A DNA stretch of 5,048 bases from Nostocaceae cyanobacterium CSSed10_463m (GTDB lineage: Bacteria > Cyanobacteriota > Cyanobacteriia > Cyanobacteriales > Nostocaceae). The notes beneath the pieces were generated by a model. That model was not told the origin of the DNA and did not search any database. It saw only the letters and a program-made list of their open reading frames with translations. A program made the translations under genes and the position numbers. The stretch lies in the NCBI GenBank assembly GCA_003556955.1, contig PWQB01000309.1, positions 1 to 5,048 of the forward strand, in the 5' to 3' direction. Positions 1 to 5,048 of the stretch are shown here, in pieces (position 1 is the stretch's first letter; every line of letters starts with the position of its first letter).

Positions 1-628
1 AATTCTGTTAGGGACTGGTCAAGGGCCGGGAAAACTTTCAGCCGTGGGTTTAGGGCAGTATTTATTACAGGAACTTAGTAAACACCAACGTGACCCCTTA
101 GCTGTACTACGAGAAGTCACACCAGCAGAATTAATGCAAATTCCTGGTATTGGCCCAGCAAAAGCCACAACCATCTTAGCTGCAATTGAACTAGGCAAAC
201 GAGCCTTTCAGTTTCGTCCCTCAGATAGTACACCCATTGATAACCCCATTGTCGCTGCGGCTGCCCTTAGTCAAGACCTCATGTGGCAAACCCAAGAACG
301 TTTTGCAGTCCTGCTGTTAGATGTCAAAAATCGCTTATTGGGAACCAAAGTAATTACCATCGGTACAGCCACCGAAACCTTAGCATCTCCCCGTGATATT
401 TTTAGAGAAATCATTCGTCAAGGTGCAACGCGAGCAATAATTGCTCATAATCACCCTTCAGGTAACGTAGAACCTAGCCAGGAAGATATAGAATTAACCC
501 GTCAATTGTTAGCCGGAGCGCAGCTTTTAGGCATCCCCTTATTAGATCATTTGATTTTGGGTAATGGTAATCACCAGAGTTTACGTGAAACTACCAAATT
601 ATGGGATGAATATCCCCAAGCTGATTAA
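1..628 (+). CDS. radC: RadC/UPF0758 family JAMM-domain protein, 5'-truncated by window edge
   Basis: The frame is open from base 2 to the TAA at 626-628 and gives 208 visible residues. A GTG at 44 is an internal valine, not the start: the 14 codons before it ([14 protein letters not shown]) are typical RadC sequence. Cyanobacterial RadC proteins are about 240 residues, so roughly 35 N-terminal residues lie outside the window. A helix-hairpin-helix-like segment with the core IPGIGPAKA spans about visible residues 44-61, consistent with DNA contact. The C-terminal JAMM/MPN domain carries HNHPSG (His149, His151) followed ten residues later by Asp162, the HxH-x10-D zinc-binding pattern. Glu99 in [10 protein letters not shown] is the likely catalytic acid. 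The site looks intact, so the protein is probably a functional metalloprotein. The family was named for a radiation phenotype in E. coli later traced to another gene, so a DNA-repair role is unproven. It converges on the TonB-like gene and is probably functionally unrelated to it. Confidence 0.95.
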   Translation, partial: ILLGTGQGPGKLSAVGLGQYLLQELSKHQRDPLAVLREVTPAELMQIPGIGPAKATTILAAIELGKRAFQFRPSDSTPIDNPIVAAAALSQDLMWQTQERFAVLLLDVKNRLLGTKVITIGTATETLASPRDIFREIIRQGATRAIIAHNHPSGNVEPSQEDIELTRQLLAGAQLLGIPLLDHLILGNGNHQSLRETTKLWDEYPQAD

Positions 629-661
629 TTTCACGGTTTATAGTCAGAACTTTAGTCCTTT

Positions 662-1957
662 CTACCTCATTGGTTGAATATTGATTCGCATAAACAAATT
701 ACTCAACTCTGGTCTTGTGCCATTGTGATTGTGTCCCGGCAAAAACCTATCATTAATGAAAATATCATTGAGAACTTGCTCATACAAGCTTTTTTTACCT
801 TGTAGACTTGCTGGTTCCATTTCTAGAACTTGAGCTTGTTGAAAGTTACCATTGTGATCAATTATTAAGCTAGCTAAAAGTTGTGCCGGTTCAATTACAG
901 AATCCCCAGATATATAGCTAGATTCTAAATTTTTGGTATTACTTCCCGTATGTATAGCTAAAACATCAGGTAGACCATTTGGCCTTAATCTACCCGCTTG
1001 TATCAATTGCTCTACTTCCGTTCTATCTATTGAAGTAAATGTCACCCTTATTCCTGTTTGGGTGGGATTGCTTGCAGTTTCAGCAGGAGGTGTAGGTGCT
1101 GTTTCCTGTTCGGGATTAGGTGTAGTTTCACCAAGGGGTGTAGGTAATATTTCCTCTTCTAGAGTGCGTGCAGTTTCACTAGGTAATGTTTCCTCTTCTA
1201 GATTGGGTGCAGTTTCACCAGCAGGTGTAGGTGCTATTTCCTCTTCTAGAGTGCGTGCAGTTTCCCTTTGTTCAGCCTCGGTAAGTTTTGGTAGTTCTGA
1301 GGGAATAGATGGAATATCTGTTGGTAGTGGCTGTCCTTTTCCTAGTACAACTTCCTCACGACGGTTCCAAGGAAGATCACCTGCGGGAAATGTTGGTGTC
1401 GTTGTCGGTGTTGGCGTTGGTATCGGTGTTGGTGTCGGCGTTGGTGTCGGCGTTGAAACTGTTGTTTCCGGAAAAACTTCAGTCTCAGGTTGAAAAGCCT
1501 CTATTTTGCTTTCACCTTCAGCAAAGAGACTAGCATCAGAATTTATCGTTTCAGTATCCTGATAGCTGGGTGTAATTGGTGCAGCACTTTCTGGTAAAGG
1601 GGTTGAAGCAGACTGTTCCGGAGATATTGATGATTGCGGTGGGGCTGTTTCAACTTCTAATTCAGATGTCTCAGGTGATTCTGCTGTGGGAGAAATGTCT
1701 ATAAATTCAATAGGAACAAACGTTTGGTTTTGCTCAGGAAACCACGGTTTAAAGACATTAGATGAGCGCATAAACCAGAAAACCAGCAAATGCAAGGAAA
1801 TTGAACTTATGGCTATGGCAATCCATAAAAACGGCGGATCTGTGTGCCGCCTGCGTTCATAGGCTGGAATTGGTGTTTTGTCAGTAACCGATGATGTCAT
1901 ATTTGAACCCAAAGATGATTCGGCCATTTTGCTCATGAGGCAAAATCCAGTTTCCAT
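662..1957 (-). CDS. TonB-like single-pass envelope protein with long repeat-rich Pro/Thr/Glu linker
   Basis: The product is 431 residues. Residues 1-42 are polar and end in a basic cluster (RRR at 35-37). Residues 43-63 form one hydrophobic helix (FLWIAIAISSISLHLLVFWF), giving an N-in, C-periplasmic topology. FVPIEFIDIS (80-89) follows, similar to the segment after the membrane helix in TonB-type proteins. Residues about 90-300 are a Pro/Thr/Glu/Ser-rich linker with a (TP)n tract (169-189) and about four copies of an ETA..EEE..PTP repeat (232-298). The C-terminal ~70 residues (LIIDHNGNFQQAQVLE, then DRFLPGHNHNG, then LFMRINIQP) follow the TonB C-terminal pattern of a beta strand, an NG turn, an F-P near the end and a final strand. 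The family implies energy transduction or a span across the periplasm. No exbB/exbD or receptor gene is in view, so substrate and partner are unknown. The linker is unusually long. ATG codons at residues 1, 8, 11 and 20 leave the exact start uncertain; the first is used because it abuts the cyclase stop. Confidence 0.85.
   Translation of the reverse strand: METGFCLMSKMAESSLGSNMTSSVTDKTPIPAYERRRHTDPPFLWIAIAISSISLHLLVFWFMRSSNVFKPWFPEQNQTFVPIEFIDISPTAESPETSELEVETAPPQSSISPEQSASTPLPESAAPITPSYQDTETINSDASLFAEGESKIEAFQPETEVFPETTVSTPTPTPTPTPIPTPTPTTTPTFPAGDLPWNRREEVVLGKGQPLPTDIPSIPSELPKLTEAEQRETARTLEEEIAPTPAGETAPNLEEETLPSETARTLEEEILPTPLGETTPNPEQETAPTPPAETASNPTQTGIRVTFTSIDRTEVEQLIQAGRLRPNGLPDVLAIHTGSNTKNLESSYISGDSVIEPAQLLASLIIDHNGNFQQAQVLEMEPASLQGKKSLYEQVLNDIFINDRFLPGHNHNGTRPELSNLFMRINIQPMR
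1064..1264 (-). repeat. Degenerate in-frame repeat array in the TonB-like linker
   Basis: Residues 232-298 of the TonB-like protein consist of successive units beginning ETA/ETT: ETARTLEEEIAPTPAG (16), ETAPNLEEETLPS (13), ETARTLEEEILPTPLG (16), ETTPNPEQETAPTPPA (16) and a partial ETASNP. At DNA level a 29-base stretch at 1149-1177 is identical to 1236-1264, exactly 87 bases apart, with a diverged copy between them starting near 1189. All spacings are multiples of three, so the units expand or contract without breaking the frame. The near identity of two units suggests recent duplication. The protein segment is acidic and proline-rich and is probably an extended spacer in the periplasm. Confidence 0.85.
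1391..1453 (-). repeat. Hexanucleotide-type (Thr-Pro)n tract
   Basis: On the plus strand this is a run of GGTGTC/GGTGTT/GGCGTT-like hexamers. Read on the minus strand it encodes Thr-Pro dipeptides (residues 169-189), interrupted by one Ile-Pro and one TTT. Such a tract is typical of TonB-type rigid periplasmic spacers. Because the unit is six bases, slippage would change linker length in steps of two residues and keep the frame. Confidence 0.85.
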
Positions 1958-1961
1958 CTTA
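1955..1961 (-). promoter_or_regulatory. Stop/start junction TAA-G-ATG, probable translational coupling
   Basis: The cyclase gene ends with TAA (1959-1961). One base later the ATG (1955-1957) of the TonB-like gene begins in a different frame. The last 15 or so bases of the cyclase gene hold no strong Shine-Dalgarno match for this ATG, so re-initiation by ribosomes finishing the cyclase is the likely route if this start is used. The alternatives at 1934-1936 and 1925-1927 have only weak GGA or GAG matches upstream. Confidence 0.6.
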
Positions 1962-4900
1962 GCGACTAGCTATCATTTCTGGTTTAACAACAAAGGTGAG
2001 AACTGTTTCATCAATGCCTTTAAGTTTTAAAGGACTACCTTTAGTAATTTCTTCGTCTTGTAAATAGTCTGCCACAGCAGCAGAAACCAGAATAGTACCT
2101 GGAACAGCCGCAGCCTGTAATCTAGCCGCAATATTCACACTAGGACCAATAGCTGTATAGTCAGCACGTTCAGCGCTACCAAACATCCCCACAACTGCTG
2201 TTCCTTGGTGGATACCACAACGAAACTGTACGCCTGAATCACTACCATTGTCAAAGATTCCTTGGTTTTGCCAGCGCTGGTTTAAGTGAGCTAGTGAGTG
2301 TTGCATAGCTCTGGCTGTACTGATAGCACGACGGACTTGTTCGTTGGGGGTGAGTTCTTCCGGCGCTCCATATAAAGCTAAAATAGCGTCTCCCATAAAT
2401 TTATCAACTGTACCGCCATTATTAAACACAACTTTGGTCATGGTTTCTAAATATTCATTTAGCAACTCTGCCACTCGCCGGGATCTGAGAGTATTTGATA
2501 GCTGGGTAAAACCCACAATGTCACTAAATAAAACTGTAATCAAGCGGGGTTCTGGGCGCAAGTCAAGAGTTAAACTTCCGGCTGCGGCTTTTTGAACTAA
2601 TGCAGCCGGTAAAAAACGTTTAAGTACAGATTCAGTCAAGTAATTATTTAGCTCTAAAACCCGCTTTTCATTGGCTTTTAATGCTAAAAGATTCCTGACT
2701 TCTGCCAGTAGTTCCCGATCATTAAATGGTTTTGCTAAATAGGCATCTGCACCATGTTCTGTACTTTCGATGCGGGTTTCTTCGTCTACCTTGGCTGTGA
2801 GTAAAATGATGGGTATACCTGTTAAACTATCCTGATCGCGGATCATTCTAATCATTTCTGATCCTGTGATCATAGGCATCATTAAATCAGTGACTATCAA
2901 ACTGGGGACAGTTTCTTGAGTTTTGCTAAATCCTTCATAACCGTTACGGGCTGTTTCCACTCGATAACTATTACGGCGCAGTATATCAGCTACATAGTTC
3001 CGCAAATCTGGATTGTCGTCTACAACTAAAATAGTATGTTGTGCATCTGAATTAGATAATAGGTTTTGTGTAGTATTTTCAATATTTTCGGTGCTTGATT
3101 CTATTAGTTCTAAATCAGCTAGTTCTACTTTGACACGAGTTGTATTTAATTCTAAAGGAGTTTCTACGATTTGCTCTATAGGTAAGTGAGAATTACCAGT
3201 AACCAGCAATAGAGTAAAGGTTGTACCTTTTCCATAAATAGAGTCTACTGTGACTTTGCCCCCATGCATTTCTACTAATTCTTTGACTAAAGCCAAACCT
3301 AAACCACTACCTTCATAGGAACGATTTTCTGAACCTTCGGCTTGGCGAAAGCGTTCAAATAGTTGGGGAATTTGTGCAGGAGCAATGCCAATTCCTGTGT
3401 CTTTTACTTGCAATTTACAATGGTTGTCTTTTACTTGCAATTTGATGGTGATTGTGCCACCTTCAGGAGTGAACTTCATAGCATTTGACAGCAGGTTATA
3501 AACCACTTTGTCAAATTTTTCTATGTCCAAGTAGACTGGAGGACATTCACTCATTTGAGTTTCTATATGCAGTCCTTTTTTGTCAACATAGGGACGGAAT
3601 GAGTCTACAATTTGGTTGACAAATTCAACTAAATTACAGGGACGGAAATTAGGCTGCATTTTGCCAGCATCTAGACGCTGTAAATCTAGTAGTTGGTTTA
3701 CCAGTCTTAAGAGGCGACGGGAGTTCCGCAAGGCGATCGCACTTTGTTGATAAGATAATCCTTCACCAACTGCTACCGCAGACTCTAAAGGCCCTTGAAT
3801 TAAGGTAATGGGTGTCCGGAACTCGTGGGAAATATTTTGGAAAAATTCGTTTTTCTGTTGGTCTAGTTGTAACAAGCGCTCGGCTTGTTCACGAGTTTTT
3901 TGGTACAAACGTGATTGCTGGACTGCGATCGCTGCTTGAGCTGCTACTGCTTTCGCTAATTCGATATCTGATGTCAACCACTGACGGTTTTTACTACATT
4001 CTTGTAGAGTAATACTACCAATACATTTATCATCGGCCAGTAGAGGAACTACCATGAGCGATCGCGCTGGCATTTCCAAAGGCAAATCTACAGATTGGAT
4101 TTCTAAAGCACAATGGCTGATGTCGTGAATTACCACTGGCTCCTGTGTCCGCAAAATTTCTTGCAGGAGCGGACTTTTGGGAACAGGTGTTTGCTCTGCT
4201 GATTCTGCCCTTACCAGGACTTGACTATTTAAAACTGGCTGCGGGGTAGTTTGAGAATTTTCATCACTGTTAGAACTATCATACAAGCCCACACAATGGA
4301 CAAATTCATCTTCCTCACCCCACAAAGACAACATACAGCCATTGACTTCTAAAGCCTGTCCTAATTGTTGAGTAATAGCCGCAAATATATCTTGAGGATC
4401 TAAGCTAGAACGAATCGCCGTCGTAATTGTATTAATTAAAGATTCTCTTTTAGCCAGAGCGCGTACCTGCTCGTAGGCATAAGATTGAGACAAAGCTAAA
4501 GCAGCTTGATCAGCTACCATTAAGACCAGATGTACCTCATCCTTATCCCAGGAGCGAGATTGAAAACACTGGTGTAGCGCCAGCACTGCCATTAATTCCT
4601 GTTGACAAATCAAAGGTACTATCACACTAGAACAGATGTTTGCTGTTGCAAAAGCTGCCGCTCGCTGACAAAGTTCTGGTGTTCCCCCGTGAACACGCTC
4701 ATCATCTACGACATTGTAAATTACCTGAACTTCACGAGTTTCCCAGACAGTTTGAGCTAAAACAGAGGCTGGGGGGACGGGTAAATTAGGTGATGAAGTA
4801 GCAACTTTCTGGTAAATGAATCCTTCATCGACCAATTGTCCATCTTGAAAAGGACGTAACAGACAAACATCCACCTCCAACAGATCACCCACTGTATTCA

Positions 4901-5048
4901 CAATTGTTTGTAGAATTTGCCGATAGTCTAAGGCGCTGCGGATGGTATTTGTGACTGTATTCAGCAGCGATTCCTGGCGGAGGGTGCGAGTCAGTTCACG
5001 AGTGCGGGCTTTGAGGACATTGTGAGTATCTAGCGCTTGGCGGACTAC
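1959..5048 (-). CDS. cyaC: CyaC-type hybrid histidine kinase/adenylate cyclase (GAF-GAF-HK-REC-cyclase), 5' end outside window
   Basis: The frame stays open to base 5048, giving 1029 visible residues. The GTG at 4899-4901 is internal, because the 49 codons before it continue the fold. Visible residues 1-10 resemble the last helix of a receiver, followed by a coiled-coil linker (11-25). GAF1 spans about 27-187 and GAF2 about 203-380. A helical linker leads to HisKA with H-box NISHEFRTP (phospho-His408). The HATPase has N-box Asn522, G1 DTGIG (550-554) and G2 GSGLGLAL (580-587). The receiver (about 671-790) has acidic DD 677-678, phospho-Asp721 (VTDLMMP), Thr751 and Lys773. The class III cyclase (about 835-1020) has metal Asp843 (FSDIVGFT) and Asp887 (KFMGD), adenine-site Lys883 and Thr965 (ADYTAIG), and transition-state Asn972 and Arg976. 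All key residues are present. It should make cAMP from ATP under phosphorelay control. The Lys/Thr pair marks class IIIb, known for bicarbonate stimulation. No membrane segment is visible, so it is probably cytosolic. It is first in an operon with the TonB-like gene. cyaC orthology is inferred from architecture. Confidence 0.93.
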   Translation of the reverse strand, partial: VVRQALDTHNVLKARTRELTRTLRQESLLNTVTNTIRSALDYRQILQTIVNTVGDLLEVDVCLLRPFQDGQLVDEGFIYQKVATSSPNLPVPPASVLAQTVWETREVQVIYNVVDDERVHGGTPELCQRAAAFATANICSSVIVPLICQQELMAVLALHQCFQSRSWDKDEVHLVLMVADQAALALSQSYAYEQVRALAKRESLINTITTAIRSSLDPQDIFAAITQQLGQALEVNGCMLSLWGEEDEFVHCVGLYDSSNSDENSQTTPQPVLNSQVLVRAESAEQTPVPKSPLLQEILRTQEPVVIHDISHCALEIQSVDLPLEMPARSLMVVPLLADDKCIGSITLQECSKNRQWLTSDIELAKAVAAQAAIAVQQSRLYQKTREQAERLLQLDQQKNEFFQNISHEFRTPITLIQGPLESAVAVGEGLSYQQSAIALRNSRRLLRLVNQLLDLQRLDAGKMQPNFRPCNLVEFVNQIVDSFRPYVDKKGLHIETQMSECPPVYLDIEKFDKVVYNLLSNAMKFTPEGGTITIKLQVKDNHCKLQVKDTGIGIAPAQIPQLFERFRQAEGSENRSYEGSGLGLALVKELVEMHGGKVTVDSIYGKGTTFTLLLVTGNSHLPIEQIVETPLELNTTRVKVELADLELIESSTENIENTTQNLLSNSDAQHTILVVDDNPDLRNYVADILRRNSYRVETARNGYEGFSKTQETVPSLIVTDLMMPMITGSEMIRMIRDQDSLTGIPIILLTAKVDEETRIESTEHGADAYLAKPFNDRELLAEVRNLLALKANEKRVLELNNYLTESVLKRFLPAALVQKAAAGSLTLDLRPEPRLITVLFSDIVGFTQLSNTLRSRRVAELLNEYLETMTKVVFNNGGTVDKFMGDAILALYGAPEELTPNEQVRRAISTARAMQHSLAHLNQRWQNQGIFDNGSDSGVQFRCGIHQGTAVVGMFGSAERADYTAIGPSVNIAARLQAAAVPGTILVSAAVADYLQDEEITKGSPLKLKGIDETVLTFVVKPEMIASR
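3398..3443 (-). repeat. 19-base direct repeat, 27-base period, within the kinase ATPase domain
   Basis: The 19-mer TGTCTTTTACTTGCAATTT occurs at 3398-3416 and again at 3425-3443. On the coding strand both copies encode KLQVKD (visible residues 536-541 and 545-550), separated by NHC, between the N-box and G1 box. The distance from GGT to the DTG motif looks normal for an HATPase, so this appears to be sequence homogenisation of two adjacent strands and not an added insertion. Confidence 0.8.
3733..3740. repeat. HIP1 octamer GCGATCGC
   Basis: This is an exact palindromic HIP1 site inside the cyaC coding region, between the H-box and the N-box. HIP1 is greatly over-represented in many cyanobacterial genomes and supports the taxonomic guess. 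Confidence 0.9.
3925..3932. repeat. HIP1 octamer GCGATCGC
   Basis: This is an exact HIP1 site in the segment encoding the end of GAF2 (AAIAVQQ). It reads as Ala-Ile-Ala on the coding strand, a common way for HIP1 to sit in a gene. Confidence 0.9.
4058..4065. repeat. HIP1 octamer GCGATCGC
   Basis: This is an exact HIP1 site in GAF2 (coding PARSLMV). It is the third of three sites within 333 bases; I found none elsewhere in the window. Confidence 0.9.

Noticed and set aside
44..46. GTG as start of the RadC protein
   Set aside because: Upstream codons in frame encode conserved RadC sequence to the window edge, so this is an internal valine.
629..661. Possible bidirectional terminator in the convergent gap
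   Set aside because: I looked for an inverted repeat with a T-run; only short direct repeats (AGTC/TTAGTC) are visible and no convincing stem.
933..1493. Plus-strand open frame of 186 codons rich in Val/Gly/Ser opposite the TonB-like gene
   Set aside because: It is the antisense image of the Pro/Thr/Glu repeat linker. Low-complexity GV and SS runs mirror the TP and EEE repeats, and there is no family resemblance or start context.
1309..1533. Second plus-strand frame of 74 codons in the same region
   Set aside because: The LVSVLVSALVSAL stretch looks like a membrane segment but is just the hexamer repeat read in another frame.
2344..2595. Plus-strand frame of 83 codons inside the cyclase domain
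   Set aside because: It lies antisense to the most conserved part of the cyclase and shows no recognisable protein features.
3812..4012. Plus-strand frame of 66 codons opposite the H-box/GAF2 region
   Set aside because: It is antisense to a strongly conserved kinase segment with no supporting motif, so it is treated as a shadow.
4899..4901. GTG as start of the cyclase protein
   Set aside because: It falls inside GAF1; the preceding 49 codons encode the GAF leader helix and linker without a stop.

Overview
The window most likely comes from a filamentous, heterocyst-type cyanobacterium (Nostoc/Anabaena group). The base composition is moderately AT-rich. Three copies of the cyanobacterial HIP1 octamer GCGATCGC are present. 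All three proteins are of types familiar from that group, and the multidomain cyclase matches the cyanobacterial CyaC architecture. The assignment rests on remembered family knowledge, not on a search.

Layout. Positions 1-628 (+) hold the C-terminal ~208 residues of a RadC/UPF0758-type JAMM protein whose start lies left of the window. A 33-base convergent gap follows, with no clear terminator hairpin. Positions 662-1957 (-) encode a TonB-like envelope protein: a short cytoplasmic N-terminus, one transmembrane helix, a very long Pro/Thr/Glu-rich linker with two kinds of internal repeat, and a TonB-like C-terminal domain. Positions 1959-5048 (-) encode a large signalling protein, open at the right window edge. 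Its visible order is end of a probable receiver, GAF, GAF, histidine kinase (HisKA and HATPase), receiver, class III adenylate cyclase.

The two minus-strand genes almost certainly form one transcription unit. The cyclase stop codon and the ATG of the TonB-like gene are separated by one base (TAA-G-ATG), which suggests translational coupling. The promoter is to the right of the window. The cyclase gene reads as a complete phosphorelay ending in cAMP synthesis: sensing by the GAFs or upstream partners, autophosphorylation at the H-box His, transfer to the receiver Asp, and control of the cyclase. The Lys/Thr substrate pair in the catalytic domain places it in class IIIb, the bicarbonate-responsive type.

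I see no mobile element, CRISPR array, tRNA or rRNA, and no stretch longer than 33 bases without a gene. The cyclase and radC are recognisable families. The least explained item is the repeat-rich TonB-like protein coupled to the cyclase.
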